From Streptomyces griseoviridis (GTDB taxonomy: Bacteria; Actinomycetota; Actinomycetes; Streptomycetales; Streptomycetaceae): a stretch of DNA of 64,000 nt. The first letter of the stretch is position 1. Every line of letters begins with the position of its first letter. Both the position numbers and the translations under genes were made by a program. Location of the stretch: the NCBI RefSeq assembly GCF_005222485.1, contig NZ_CP029078.1:2384001-2448000 (forward strand). The letters are read 5' to 3'. Below are positions 1-9,031 of this stretch, piece after piece. Under the pieces are notes generated by a model. That model made no database searches. It saw nothing but the letters and a program-made list of their open reading frames with translations, and was not told the origin of the DNA.

Positions 1-333
1 CGCGGCGGCCAGCCTGAAGTGCCGGGTGGCCTGCTCGGGCCTGCCCTGCCGCTCGTAGGTGCGGGCGAGGGCGAAGTGCGCGAACGCGTTGTCCGGCTCG
101 CGCTCCAGGACGATCGTGAACTCCAGCTCGGCGGGCCGCAGTTGAGCGGCGGCGAAGAAGGCGCGGGCCCGCAGCAGCCGGGCGGCGGTGTTCTCCGGGT
201 GGGCCGCGATGACGCTGTCGAGCAGCTTCACCGCGCCCTTCGGGTCACGCGCGTCGAGCAGCCGCTCGGCCGCGCGGAAGTCGATGACATGCGTCTCCGG
301 AGTACGTCCGGTCGATCCGCTGCTCTCGGGCAC
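1..333 (-). CDS. Tetratricopeptide-repeat protein, 3' part cut by window edge
   Basis: The gene runs off the left edge, so only about 111 N-terminal residues are seen. Helical repeat units typical of TPRs are readable: a segment beginning VIDFRAAERLLDARDP, then HPENTAARLLRARAFF, then REPDNAFAHFALARTYERQG, with the usual small and aromatic residues at TPR spacing. TPRs mediate protein-protein contacts, and nothing here names a partner. The GTG start is chosen because a GGAAGGA ribosome site lies just upstream and no in-frame ATG is nearer. It follows coaE on the same strand, separated by about 50 bp containing a hairpin. Confidence 0.8.
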   Translation of the reverse strand, partial: MPESSGSTGRTPETHVIDFRAAERLLDARDPKGAVKLLDSVIAAHPENTAARLLRARAFFAAAQLRPAELEFTIVLEREPDNAFAHFALARTYERQGRPEQATRHFRLAAA

Positions 334-357
334 GGATGAGTCCTTCCCTCACTGGAA

Positions 358-379
358 GGGTTCAACGCCCGTTGAACCC
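358..379. terminator. Short perfect hairpin between coaE and the TPR gene
   Basis: GGGTTCAAC and GTTGAACCC form a 9-bp perfect stem around a 4-base loop. It lies just after the coaE stop codon and before the TPR gene start. It could end or attenuate the coaE transcript. There is no T-tract, so the role is inferred. Confidence 0.5.
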
Positions 380-383
380 GACG

Positions 384-1031
384 CTATTCCTGGGACGCCC
401 CCGACGCCCCCGACGCCCCTGATCCGCCGCGCGCCGCCGCGGCCCGCCGCACGAGGTCGCCCCACACCTCCCGCACCCGCCGCTCAAGACGTTCCAGCGG
501 TACGTCGTTGTCGATGACGATGTCCGCGATCTTCCGGCGCTCCTCGCGGGTCGCCTGCGCCGCCATGCGGGCCCGCGCGTCCTGTTCGGTCATGCCGCGC
601 AGCCGCACCAGCCGGTCGAGCTGGGTCTGCGGGCTGACGTCGACGACGATCACCAGGTCGTAGCGGGGCGCGAGGCCGTTCTCGGCGAGGAGCGGCACGT
701 CGTGGACGACGACGGCGTCCTCGGCGGCGGCCGTCTCCAGCTCGTGGGAGCGGGCGCCGACCAGGGGGTGCACGATCGCGTTGAGGACGGCGAGCTGCCG
801 CGGGTCGGCGAAGACGATCGCGCCGAGCTTCGGCCGGTCGAGGGCGCCCTCGGCGGTGAGCACCTCGGTGCCGAAGGCGTCGGTCACCGCGGCGAGGCCG
901 GGGGTGCCGGGCGCGACGACCTCGCGCGCGATCCGGTCCGCGTCGATCAGTACGGCGCCGTGCTCCACGAGCAGCCGCGACACCTCGCTCTTGCCGGCTC
1001 CGATTCCACCGGTCAGGCCCACCGTCAGCAT
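384..1031 (-). CDS. coaE: Dephospho-CoA kinase
   Basis: CoaE catalyses the last step of coenzyme A synthesis, phosphorylating the 3'-hydroxyl of dephospho-CoA with ATP in the cytoplasm. The protein (about 215 residues, normal for the family) opens with a P-loop GGIGAGKS at residues 8-15, continues with the substrate segment [11 protein letters not shown] and the [10 protein letters not shown] motif, and has the lid-like [21 protein letters not shown] start at the ATG giving MLTVGLTGG, as in other actinobacterial CoaE proteins. An in-frame GTG eight codons upstream (1055) is the alternative. The last codons have a short GASGASGAS repeat. The TPR gene follows on the same strand. Confidence 0.96.
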   Translation of the reverse strand: MLTVGLTGGIGAGKSEVSRLLVEHGAVLIDADRIAREVVAPGTPGLAAVTDAFGTEVLTAEGALDRPKLGAIVFADPRQLAVLNAIVHPLVGARSHELETAAAEDAVVVHDVPLLAENGLAPRYDLVIVVDVSPQTQLDRLVRLRGMTEQDARARMAAQATREERRKIADIVIDNDVPLERLERRVREVWGDLVRRAAAARGGSGASGASGASQE

Positions 1032-1124
1032 GAGCGCCAGCTTAGGGCCTGCCACCGACAGCGCGACGGCCGGGACGCGACCGCTCCCCGACAGCCCCGG
1101 AGGCGACCGCGCGGGGCGTGGGCG

Positions 1125-2063
1125 TCAGCCCTCGCCCTCCCGTTCGGCGAGGAACCGCTCGAACTCCAGGCCGATCTCGTCGGCCGAGGGGATCTCGACG
1201 GGTTCGGCGAGCATGTTGCCCCGGGTCTCGGCGCCCGCGACCGCGTCGTACTGGTTCTCCAGACCCTGGACCAGGGAGACGAGTTCCTCGTCGCCCTCCT
1301 GGATCTGGCGGTCGATCTCGGTCTGGGTGCGGTGGGCGTCGGTGCGCAGGGTGTGCGCGATGCCGGGCAGCACCAGGCCGGTGGCGGCGGTGATGGCTTC
1401 GAGGACGGTCAGCGCCGCGTCCGGGTACGGGGAGCGGGCGATGTAGTGCGGCACGTGCGCGGCGACTCCGAGGACGTCGTGCCCGGCCTCCATCAGCCGG
1501 TACTCGACGAGGGACGCGGCGCTGCCGGGGACCTGCGCCTCGTCGAAGGGGCTGCGGTGGCCCGGGACGAGGTCGGTGCGGTTGCCGTGCGGGGTGAGGC
1601 CCACCGGACGGGTGTGCGGGACGCCCATCGGGATGCCGTGGAAGTTCACGGAGAGCCGGACCCCGAGCCGCTCCACTATCTGCCGGACGGCCACCGCGAA
1701 CCGCTCCCACTCGACGTCGGGTTCGGGCCCGGCCAGCAGCAGGAAGGGCGCGCCGGTGGCGTCCTGGACGAGCCGCACCTCGAGGGTGGGGACCTCGTAG
1801 TCGGTCCAGCGGTCGCGGGTGAACGTCAGCAGCGGGCGGCGGGCCCGGTAGTCGACGAGCCGGTCGTGGTCGAAGCGGGCGACGACCTGGTGGGGCAGCG
1901 AGTCGAGAATGCTCTCGGCGATCTGGTCGCCGGTCTCGCCCGCGTCGATGTATCCGTCGAAGTGGTAGAGCATGACAAGACCGGCCGACTCCTGGGCCAG
2001 CGCCATGTCGACCACGGCGAGGCCCTTCGGCTCCCATGCGTACAAACCCTGCGGATCAAGCAC
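1125..2063 (-). CDS. PAC2 family protein (proteasome assembly chaperone-like fold)
   Basis: 312 residues. The sequence has the layout of bacterial PAC2 proteins: a start [13 protein letters not shown], the segment [20 protein letters not shown], and later [20 protein letters not shown]. The family is related to proteasome assembly chaperones and is common in actinobacteria, where its exact role is unsettled. The GTG start is preceded by a good GAGGAGG site at about 8 bases. It lies between rpsA and coaE on the same strand but is separated from rpsA by over 450 bp with a terminator, so it probably has its own promoter. Confidence 0.88.
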   Translation of the reverse strand: MLDPQGLYAWEPKGLAVVDMALAQESAGLVMLYHFDGYIDAGETGDQIAESILDSLPHQVVARFDHDRLVDYRARRPLLTFTRDRWTDYEVPTLEVRLVQDATGAPFLLLAGPEPDVEWERFAVAVRQIVERLGVRLSVNFHGIPMGVPHTRPVGLTPHGNRTDLVPGHRSPFDEAQVPGSAASLVEYRLMEAGHDVLGVAAHVPHYIARSPYPDAALTVLEAITAATGLVLPGIAHTLRTDAHRTQTEIDRQIQEGDEELVSLVQGLENQYDAVAGAETRGNMLAEPVEIPSADEIGLEFERFLAEREGEG

Positions 2064-2220
2064 TGTGACCGCCCCTCCTCGTGTTCGTACTCTCCAACGC
2101 CCTGTCGGGCGGGGACATTCCCCGGGCCGGCTCCGATCAGCCGCCCTCTTACCGGCTTCTCATCGACGGCGGCCCGCCCACGAACCGGGTCACGGCCCGC
2201 CCACCCGACACCCGGCACCG

Positions 2221-2296
2221 GGCACCCGCACCCGCACCCGCACCCGCACCCACACCCACACCCACACCCACACCCACACCCACACCCACACCCACG
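2221..2296. repeat. Hexanucleotide tandem tract (CACCCG then CACACC units)
   Basis: About 75 bp of near-perfect hexamers: first CACCCG units, then CACACC units, on the plus strand. The tract sits in the 463-bp space between PAC2 and rpsA. Open frames across it in several phases encode only dipeptide runs such as HPHP or GVGV, so I read it as non-coding. The rest of this gap (2064-2458) is C-rich and A-poor with no gene that I can support. Confidence 0.85.
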
Positions 2297-2458
2297 AGAG
2301 GCGCACACACGACCGACGACCGGCAACCGCACCCCACCCCAGGCGCGCGCAAACCGCGCACCGCACCCCACCAGGCGCGCGCACAGCCGCGCACCGCACC
2401 CCCGCCGGACGCGCGTCGCCGCGCACCGCGCCCCCGCCACCAGACCGCGGGCACGGCT

Positions 2459-2490
2459 GAGGGGCCGCACCCTCGCGGGTACGGCCCCTC
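2459..2490. terminator. Terminator hairpin after rpsA
   Basis: GAGGGGCCG and CGGCCCCTC flank an inner ACCC/GGGT pair with a TCGC loop: 13 paired bases with one internal mismatch. It lies 37 bp past the rpsA stop codon. There is no T-run, which is normal for Streptomyces terminators. Confidence 0.75.
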
Positions 2491-2526
2491 AGTGGACTAC
2501 CGGGCCTCAGCGGCGCCGGAGGTCAG

Positions 2527-4032
2527 TCAGCTCTGGCCGCCGGCCAGCTTCTCGCGGAGCGCGGCGAGCGCCTCGTCCGACGCGAGCGCGCCGGACGTGT
2601 CCGCACCCTCGGAGGAGTACGAACCGCCACCGCCACCGCCACCGGAGGCGGACGGAGCGGCAGCCTCGCCGCCCTCTGCCGCGGCAGCGGCGTCGGCCTC
2701 GCGGGACTTGATGACCTGGGCCTGGTGCTGCTCGAAGCGCGTCTGCGCCTCGGCGTACTGGCCCTCCCACGCCTCGCGCTGGGTCTCGTAGCCCTCGAGC
2801 CAGTCGTTGGTCTCGGGGTCGAAGCCCTCGGGGTAGATGTAGTTGCCCTGGTCGTCGTAGGACGCGGCCATGCCGTACAGGGTCGGGTCGAACTCGACCG
2901 AGGCCGGGTCGGCACCGAAGGACTCGTTGGCCTGCTTCAGCGAGAGGCTGATGCGGCGGCGCTCGAGGTCGATGTCGATGACCTTGACGAAGATCTCGTC
3001 GTTGACCTGGACGACCTGCTCCGGGATCTCCACGTGGCGCTCGGCCAGCTCGGAGATGTGGACGAGGCCCTCGATGCCCTCGTCGACGCGGACGAACGCG
3101 CCGAACGGAACGAGCTTCGTGACCTTACCGGGGACGACCTGCCCGATCTGGTGCGTGCGGGCGAACTGCTGCCACGGGTCTTCCTGCGTCGCCTTCAGCG
3201 ACAGGGAGACACGCTCGCGGTCCATGTCGACGTCGAGGACCTCGACGGTGACTTCCTGGCCGACCTCGACAACCTCGGACGGGTGGTCGATGTGCTTCCA
3301 GGAGAGCTCGGAGACGTGGACGAGACCGTCGACGCCGCCGAGGTCCACGAACGCACCGAAGTTGACGATCGAGGAGACGACGCCGGAGCGGACCTGGCCC
3401 TTCTGCAGGGTCGTGAGGAAGGTCTGGCGGACCTCGCTCTGGGTCTGCTCCAGCCAGGCACGGCGGGACAGGACCACGTTGTTGCGGTTCTTGTCCAGCT
3501 CGATGATCTTGGCCTCGAGCTCCTTGCCCACGTAGGGCTGGAGGTCGCGGACACGGCGCATCTCGACGAGGGAAGCCGGCAGGAAGCCACGGAGGCCGAT
3601 GTCGAGGATGAGACCACCCTTGACGACCTCGATGACGGTACCGGTGACGATGCCGTCCTCTTCCTTGATCTTCTCGATGGTGCCCCAGGCGCGCTCGTAC
3701 TGGGCGCGCTTCTTCGAGAGGATCAGGCGGCCTTCCTTGTCCTCCTTCTGGAGAACAAGGGCTTCGATCTCGTCACCGACGGCGACGACCTCGTTGGGGT
3801 CGACGTCGTGCTTGATCGAGAGCTCGCGGCTCGGGATGACACCTTCGGTCTTGTAACCGATGTCGAGCAGGACCTCGTCCCGGTCGACCTTCACGATGAC
3901 GCCGTCGACGATGTCGCCGTCGTTGAAGTACTTGATCGTCTCGTCGATCGCGGCGAGGAAAGCTTCCTCGTTACCGATGTCGTTGACCGCAACCTGCGGG
4001 GTGGTGGCGGTGGTCTCGGTGCTGCTCGTCAT
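2527..4032 (-). CDS. rpsA: 30S ribosomal protein S1
   Basis: S1 binds mRNA on the 30S subunit and helps translation initiation. The 501-residue protein has four S1 RNA-binding repeats, roughly at residues 35-105, 122-187, 204-276 and 290-362. Recurrent segments include GDIVDGVIVKVDRDEVLLDI and VSSIVNFGAFVDLGGVDGLV. Actinobacterial S1 has four repeats, not the six of E. coli. The C-terminus is a low-complexity tail rich in Ala, Gly and Ser with a run of seven glycines. The ATG at 4032 has no obvious Shine-Dalgarno sequence just upstream (CTTTCCCAC). Weak ribosome sites are common for this gene. Confidence 0.97.
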   Translation of the reverse strand: MTSSTETTATTPQVAVNDIGNEEAFLAAIDETIKYFNDGDIVDGVIVKVDRDEVLLDIGYKTEGVIPSRELSIKHDVDPNEVVAVGDEIEALVLQKEDKEGRLILSKKRAQYERAWGTIEKIKEEDGIVTGTVIEVVKGGLILDIGLRGFLPASLVEMRRVRDLQPYVGKELEAKIIELDKNRNNVVLSRRAWLEQTQSEVRQTFLTTLQKGQVRSGVVSSIVNFGAFVDLGGVDGLVHVSELSWKHIDHPSEVVEVGQEVTVEVLDVDMDRERVSLSLKATQEDPWQQFARTHQIGQVVPGKVTKLVPFGAFVRVDEGIEGLVHISELAERHVEIPEQVVQVNDEIFVKVIDIDLERRRISLSLKQANESFGADPASVEFDPTLYGMAASYDDQGNYIYPEGFDPETNDWLEGYETQREAWEGQYAEAQTRFEQHQAQVIKSREADAAAAAEGGEAAAPSASGGGGGGGSYSSEGADTSGALASDEALAALREKLAGGQS

Positions 4033-4398
4033 GTGGGAAAGGGCTCCGGTACGGACATTGAGTCGTAGGTACTGCTACGCCGGGAGCCCGTATCGCTCTG
4101 AAGAAGCCGGACAGCCAAAGAAGCGCCACACACGATGGAACCGTGGCGCCTCGACAACCGAGGGGACATACGACAGATGCGAGCGCAGCCTGCTACGTCT
4201 GAGGTGCGCAGGCCCGCAGCGCAACTTGTAGCATACGGGGGCAGCCGGGCAGGGTCAATGCGCGAAGGCGCACACCCGGGGCGGATCGCCGCATACCCGG
4301 CACAAGAACTGTCTTCTGAGGCCACGACGGCCTGAGACACCCCTCCCGCGACACCCGCCAGGGAACAGACGGGAGGGAAGAGTACGACGAGGGAGCCG
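4033..4398. other. Divergent intergenic region: rpsA leader and methyltransferase upstream region
   Basis: About 365 bp between the divergent rpsA and methyltransferase genes. It must hold the rpsA promoter and leader. I could not place -10/-35 boxes with confidence. The sequence is less GC-rich around 4060-4250 than its surroundings, as expected for a promoter region. A purine-rich GGGAGGGAAG at 4371-4380 looks like a ribosome site for the plus-strand gene. Confidence 0.4.
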
Positions 4399-5211
4399 AT
4401 CATCCAAGAGCCCGAAGCGTCCGAGCCCGAGGCCGTCCGACGGGGCGCGGACGGCGCCGAGAGTTCCCGTGCCAACCGGGGCTGGTGGGACCGGAACGCG
4501 GACGATTACCAGGTCGAACACGGCACGTTCCTCGGCGACGACCGCTTCGTGTGGGGTCCCGAGGGGCTCGACGAGGTGGAGGCCGAGCTGCTCGGCCCGC
4601 CGGAGCGGCTGGCGGGCCGCGACGTCCTGGAACTCGGCGCCGGCGCCGCCCAGTGCTCGCGCTGGCTGACCGCGCAGGGGGCCCGCCCGGTCGCCCTGGA
4701 CATCTCGCACCGCCAGCTCCAGCACGCGCTGCGGATCGGCGGCTCGTTCCCGCTCGTCTGCGCGGACGCCTGCGCGCTGCCGTTCGCGGACGGCTCGTTC
4801 GACCTGGCGTGCTCCGCGTACGGGGCGCTGCCGTTCGTCGCCGAACCGGTCACCGTGCTGCGGGAGGTGCGCCGGGTGCTGCGGCCGGGCGGCAGGCTGG
4901 TCTTCTCGGTGACCCACCCGATCCGCTGGGCGTTCCCCGACGAGCCGGGCCCCGAGGGGCTCACGGTGTCGGCCTCCTACTTCGACCGCACGCCCTACGT
5001 CGAGCAGGACGACACCGGCCGCGCCGTGTACGTCGAGCACCACCGCACCCTGGGCGACCGGGTGCGGGACGTGGTGGCGGGCGGTTTCCGGCTGGTCGAC
5101 CTGGTCGAGCCCGAGTGGCCGGCCTGGAACACCTCGGAGTGGGGCGGCTGGTCCCCGCTGCGCGGCAACCTGCTGCCCGGGACGGCCGTCTTCGTCTGCG
5201 AACGGGACTGA
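4399..5211 (+). CDS. Class I SAM-dependent methyltransferase (no canonical start codon)
   Basis: A Rossmann-fold methyltransferase. Motif I is VLELGAGAAQCSRWL and the post-I acidic segment is PVALDISHRQLQ. The core then reads DGSFDLACSAYGALPFV and VRRVLRPGGRLVFSVTHP. The substrate is unknown. The first ATG/GTG/TTG/CTG in frame is a GTG at 4549. Clearly coded sequence lies before it, including ANRGWWDRNADDYQVEHG, the usual N-terminus of these methyltransferases. The frame is open back to a TGA at 4333, so translation probably begins upstream at a non-standard codon. I place it provisionally at ATC 4399, close behind a purine-rich GAGGGAG. hrpB starts four bases after its stop, so the two are likely co-transcribed. 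Confidence 0.85.
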   Translation: MIQEPEASEPEAVRRGADGAESSRANRGWWDRNADDYQVEHGTFLGDDRFVWGPEGLDEVEAELLGPPERLAGRDVLELGAGAAQCSRWLTAQGARPVALDISHRQLQHALRIGGSFPLVCADACALPFADGSFDLACSAYGALPFVAEPVTVLREVRRVLRPGGRLVFSVTHPIRWAFPDEPGPEGLTVSASYFDRTPYVEQDDTGRAVYVEHHRTLGDRVRDVVAGGFRLVDLVEPEWPAWNTSEWGGWSPLRGNLLPGTAVFVCERD

Positions 5212-5215
5212 CGGC

Positions 5216-7741
5216 GTGCCGCGCACCGGCGACCTCGACCGGCTCCCGGTCGGCTCCGCGCTGCCCGCCCTGCGGGAGGCCCTCGATGGGCACGGCGCGG
5301 CGGTGCTGTGCGCGCCGCCCGGCACCGGCAAGACGACGCTGGTGCCGCTGGTCCTGGCCGGGCTGGTCGGCGACGGGCCGCACCGCCGGGTCGTGGTCGC
5401 CGAGCCGCGCCGGATCGCGGCCCGCGCGGCGGCCAGGCGGATGGCGTGGCTGCTGGGCGAGCAGGCCGGTGACCGCGTCGGGTACACGGTGCGCGGCGAG
5501 CGGGTGGTGGGCCGCCGCACGCGCGTGGAGGTCGTCACGACCGGCGTCCTCCTCCAGCGGCTCCAGCGGGACCAGGAGCTGACCGGCGTCGACGTGGTGG
5601 TCCTCGACGAGTGCCACGAACGGCATCTGGACGCCGACACCGTGGCCGCCTTCCTCTGGGACGTGCGCGAGACGCTCCGCCCCGAGCTGCGGCTGCTGGC
5701 CGCGTCGGCGACGACGGACGCGGCGGGCTGGGCGCGGGTGCTCGGCGGCGCGCCGGTGATCGAGGCGGCCGGGACCGCCCATCCCGTGGACGTCGTCTGG
5801 GCGCCACCGGCCCGCCCGGTCCGGCCGCCGCACGGCATGCGGGTCGACCCCGCGCTGCTCGCGCACGTGGCGTCGGTGGTGCGCAGGGCCCTGGCCGAGC
5901 GGGACGGCGACGTGCTGTGCTTCCTGCCCGGCGTGGGTGAGATCGCGCGCGTGGCGGGGCAGTTGGGCGACCTCACGCCCTTCGGCGGCGGCGACGGCGT
6001 CGAGGTGCTCCAGGTGCACGGGCGGGCGCCCGCGGCCGTGCAGGACGCGGTGCTCGCGCCGGGCGGGCGGCGCCGGGTGGTCCTGGCGACGTCGGTGGCG
6101 GAGTCGTCGCTGACGGTCCCGGGGGTGCGGGTCGTCGTCGACTCGGGTCTGGCGCGGGAGCCGCGGGTCGACCACGCGCGGGGGCTGAGCGCGCTGACCA
6201 CGGTCCGCGCCTCCCAGGCGTCCGGACGGCAGCGGGCGGGCCGGGCCGGGCGGGAGGCGCCGGGAGCGGTCTACCGCTGCTGGACGGCGGCCGAGGACAC
6301 CCGCCTCCCGCCGTACCCGGCGCCGGAGATCAAGGTGGCCGACCTCACCGCGTTCGCCCTCCAGACGGCCTGCTGGGGCGATCCCGACGCGTCTGGCCTC
6401 GCGCTGCTCGACCCGCCGCCGGCCGGCGCGATGGCGGCGGCCAGGGCCGTCCTGACGGCGGTCGGCGCGGTCGACCCCACCGGACGGGCCACCGAGCGCG
6501 GTGCCCGCCTCGCCCGGCTCGGCGTCCACCCGCGCCTGGGCCGGGCGCTCCTCGACACCGAGGGCGCGGGGGCCGAGGTGGTGGCCCTGCTGAGCGAGGA
6601 GGCGCCCCGCTCGTACGGCGACGACCTGGCCGCCGCGCTGCGCGCCGCCCGGCGCGGCGACGACGGCTACGCGGCCCGCTGGCGCACCGAGGTGCGCAGG
6701 CTGCGCTCCCTGGCGGCCGACCCCGCCCTGCCCGCGCCCCGCGCCGAGACGGCCGGGGCCGGCAGGTCCGACGACCGGATGGCCGGGCTGGTCTGCGCGC
6801 TGGCCTTCCCCGAGCGGGTCGCCAGGGCCGACGGCGGCTCCTGCCTGATGGCCTCGGGTACCCGGGCCGAACTGGCGGACGGCTCCGCGCTGCGCGGGGC
6901 GCCGTGGATCGCCGTCGCCGTCGCCGACCGTCCCGTGGGGACCGGGCACGCGCGCGTGCGGCTCGGCGCGGCGCTCGACGAGGAGACGGCCAGGACGGCG
7001 GCGGCCCCCTTGTACGCCGAGGAGCGGGAGGTGCGGTGGCGCGGCGGCGACGTCGTCGCCAGGCGGGTGCGGCGGCTCGGCGCCATCGAGCTGTCCGTGC
7101 GGCCCCTGACCGACCCCGATCCCGCGCTGGTGCGCGCGGCGCTGCTGGACGGGCTGCGCGGCGAGGGGCTCGGGCTGCTGCGCTGGACGCCCGACGGCCT
7201 GGCGCTGCGCCGGCGGCTGGCGTTCCTGCGTCTGCATCTGGGCGAGCCGTGGCCGGACGTCGCGGACGACGCGCTGCACGCGCGCGTGGACGACTGGCTG
7301 GAGCCCGAACTGAGCCGGGCGCGACGGCGCGGCGACCTGGGCGCGATCGACGCGGGGCGGGCGCTGGTCAGGCTGCTGCCCTGGGCGTCCGGGCAGGCGG
7401 CGCGGCTGGACGAGCTGGCGCCCGAGCGGATCACCGTCCCCAGCGGGTCGGGGATCAGGGTCGACTACGGGAATCCGGAACAGCCGGTGCTCGCGGTGAA
7501 GGTGCAGGAGATGTTCGGGTTGCAGGAGTCGCCGCGGGTGGCCGGGGTGCCGCTGCTCGTCCATCTCCTCTCCCCCGCCGGGCGTCCGGCCGCCGTCACC
7601 GCCGATCTGGCGTCCTTCTGGAGGGACGGCTACCGGGGTGTGCGGGCGGAGCTGCGCGGCCGGTACCCGAAGCACCCGTGGCCCGAGGACCCGGCGACGG
7701 CCGAGCCGACCCGGCACACCAACGCCCGTCTCAGGCGGTGA
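5216..7741 (+). CDS. hrpB: ATP-dependent helicase HrpB (DEAH-box)
   Basis: Superfamily 2 DEAH/RHA-type helicase of 841 residues, the usual HrpB size. Walker A APPGTGKTT is at about residues 33-41, motif II DECH at 131-134, a SAT motif near 165, and the arginine-finger motif QRAGRAGRE near 343. The C-terminal third contains the HrpB-specific region (RVRLGAALDEETART; then LPWASGQAARLDELAPERI). RNA is the likely substrate, but the cellular role of HrpB is poorly known. The GTG start lies four bases after the methyltransferase stop. Its 3' end overlaps the convergent DUF3068 gene by 11 bp. Confidence 0.95.
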   Translation: MPRTGDLDRLPVGSALPALREALDGHGAAVLCAPPGTGKTTLVPLVLAGLVGDGPHRRVVVAEPRRIAARAAARRMAWLLGEQAGDRVGYTVRGERVVGRRTRVEVVTTGVLLQRLQRDQELTGVDVVVLDECHERHLDADTVAAFLWDVRETLRPELRLLAASATTDAAGWARVLGGAPVIEAAGTAHPVDVVWAPPARPVRPPHGMRVDPALLAHVASVVRRALAERDGDVLCFLPGVGEIARVAGQLGDLTPFGGGDGVEVLQVHGRAPAAVQDAVLAPGGRRRVVLATSVAESSLTVPGVRVVVDSGLAREPRVDHARGLSALTTVRASQASGRQRAGRAGREAPGAVYRCWTAAEDTRLPPYPAPEIKVADLTAFALQTACWGDPDASGLALLDPPPAGAMAAARAVLTAVGAVDPTGRATERGARLARLGVHPRLGRALLDTEGAGAEVVALLSEEAPRSYGDDLAAALRAARRGDDGYAARWRTEVRRLRSLAADPALPAPRAETAGAGRSDDRMAGLVCALAFPERVARADGGSCLMASGTRAELADGSALRGAPWIAVAVADRPVGTGHARVRLGAALDEETARTAAAPLYAEEREVRWRGGDVVARRVRRLGAIELSVRPLTDPDPALVRAALLDGLRGEGLGLLRWTPDGLALRRRLAFLRLHLGEPWPDVADDALHARVDDWLEPELSRARRRGDLGAIDAGRALVRLLPWASGQAARLDELAPERITVPSGSGIRVDYGNPEQPVLAVKVQEMFGLQESPRVAGVPLLVHLLSPAGRPAAVTADLASFWRDGYRGVRAELRGRYPKHPWPEDPATAEPTRHTNARLRR

Positions 7742-8723
7742 CCGGTTCGGGCTCGCTGTCCTGGGCGGGTTCGGGTCCGGCGGGCCGGCGCCCGCGGGCC
7801 TCGGTGAGGAGGGCGAGGGCGAACAGCAGCGCGCCGAGGGCGAGGAAGCCCCACGGCAGGTACGCGGTGAGCAGCAGCACGAGGGTGCGGTTGGACTGGA
7901 CGAGCGCGACGGTGTGCTCGATGTAGTCCTCGCGCATCTTGACGTGCCCGGCGAACGCCGTCACCTTGTCCCGGCCGCCCAGCAGGGTCCCGCCGCGCAG
8001 TTCCTCCCGGTGGATCTCCTCGCCGTAGACGGGGGCGCCGGTGACCGGTTCGACCCAGAACCTGCGGACGGTGGTGTACCAGCGGGTGGTCCCGGTCGCG
8101 GCGACCGACGCGGCGGTGATGCCCTTGACCGGCATCACCTTGGGGAAGGACACCTTGGTCCAGGGGACGGTCTGTTCGAAGTAGTAGACCTTCAGGCCGC
8201 GGAAGTCCCGGGTGCCCCGGTAGTGGATGGGGGCGCTGGTGCGGGTCTGGGCGTCGAAGTACTCGTAGTCGCGCTTCTCGGTCAGGAAGGGCCACTTGAA
8301 CTCGATGCCCTCGCGGGTGACGGGGTCGCCGTCGACCATCTCGCCGGTGGCGTGGACGGGTTCCTGGGAGTGGGCGTCGAAGATGTACCGCTCGGGGATC
8401 TTGGAGACCATCGCGCCGTCGGGGCCCTGGACGTAGGAGAGCGAGTCCCAGACGACGACGTCGCGGCCCGCCGTCCGCTCGATCCGCCGGGCGGCCGCCA
8501 CGTCGCCCTTGAGGGTCTGCACGACGGTGACCTTCGGGACCTTCTTCGCGCGCATGGTGCCGTAGTCGAGGAGGGTGGCGTCCTTGGCCTCGAGGACCAT
8601 GTCCTGGTACTGGTTCGCGGGGATCTTCGCGAGGCGCGGGAAGGCATAGAAGCGCAGCAGCGGGCTGAGCGCGGTGCAGAGCACCGCGAGGGCGAGCAGG
8701 ACCAGGCCGGACGTGCGGCGCAT
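7731..8723 (-). CDS. DUF3068 (PorA-like family) membrane-anchored protein
   Basis: 330 residues with an N-terminal hydrophobic segment (SGLVLLALAVLCTALSPLL) and a C-terminal helix (AYLPWGFLALGALLFALALL) around a long extracytoplasmic domain. This two-anchor plan, and the LRFYAFPRLAKIPANQY start with later EPVTGAPVYGEEIHRE, fit DUF3068 proteins of actinobacteria, which databases often call PorA family. Pore activity is not shown for Streptomyces members. The ATG has AAGGAGG upstream. A 44-residue gene lies immediately upstream on the same strand. Confidence 0.88.
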   Translation of the reverse strand: MRRTSGLVLLALAVLCTALSPLLRFYAFPRLAKIPANQYQDMVLEAKDATLLDYGTMRAKKVPKVTVVQTLKGDVAAARRIERTAGRDVVVWDSLSYVQGPDGAMVSKIPERYIFDAHSQEPVHATGEMVDGDPVTREGIEFKWPFLTEKRDYEYFDAQTRTSAPIHYRGTRDFRGLKVYYFEQTVPWTKVSFPKVMPVKGITAASVAATGTTRWYTTVRRFWVEPVTGAPVYGEEIHREELRGGTLLGGRDKVTAFAGHVKMREDYIEHTVALVQSNRTLVLLLTAYLPWGFLALGALLFALALLTEARGRRPAGPEPAQDSEPEPVTA

Positions 8724-8761
8724 GACGGCCTCCTTCCCCGGCGGGCGGGCGGTGGGGCGGG

Positions 8762-8896
8762 TCAGGGGTGCGCGGGGACGGTCGTGAGCAGCGGCTTCGG
8801 GGACGTGCTCCCGGTCGGCGACCCCATCGCCGTGAGGGCGAGGACCAGCGCGAACGCGAGGGCGAGTCCGGTCGCGGCGGCGATCAGGGCGCGCAT
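8762..8896 (-). CDS. SPW_0924-type small membrane protein, 44 residues
   Basis: A very short gene that is easily missed. It encodes MRALIAAATGLALAFALVLA, a single hydrophobic helix, followed by a Pro/Thr/Ser tail ending KPLLTTVPAHP. Streptomyces genomes carry this small conserved family, named SPW_0924, next to the DUF3068 gene. A GGAGGCAGGC ribosome site precedes the ATG. The function is unknown. The 38-bp spacing to the DUF3068 start suggests one transcript and perhaps a shared role at the membrane. Confidence 0.8.
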   Translation of the reverse strand: MRALIAAATGLALAFALVLALTAMGSPTGSTSPKPLLTTVPAHP

Positions 8897-8987
8897 GCCT
8901 GCCTCCCTGCGGACTGGAGCTGATACAGCGTCAGATCCGGCACGGTAGCAACGGGCGGCCGAGATGAGAACACGTCGGGCGGACGCG

Positions 8988-9021
8988 AGGGCGCCCCGTC
9001 CGCGTCGCGGAGGGGCGCCCT
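8988..9021. terminator. Terminator hairpin after the transglycosylase gene
   Basis: AGGGCGCCCC and GGGGCGCCCT form a perfect 10-bp stem with a 14-base loop, 11 bp past the stop codon of the minus-strand transglycosylase gene. Confidence 0.75.
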
Positions 9022-9031
9022 GGCCGTTCGG

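Noticed and set aside
4961..7717. Long minus-strand open frame opposite hrpB
   Set aside because: It is the antisense shadow of the helicase gene. It shows no domain features and has a Pro/Arg/Gly-rich product.
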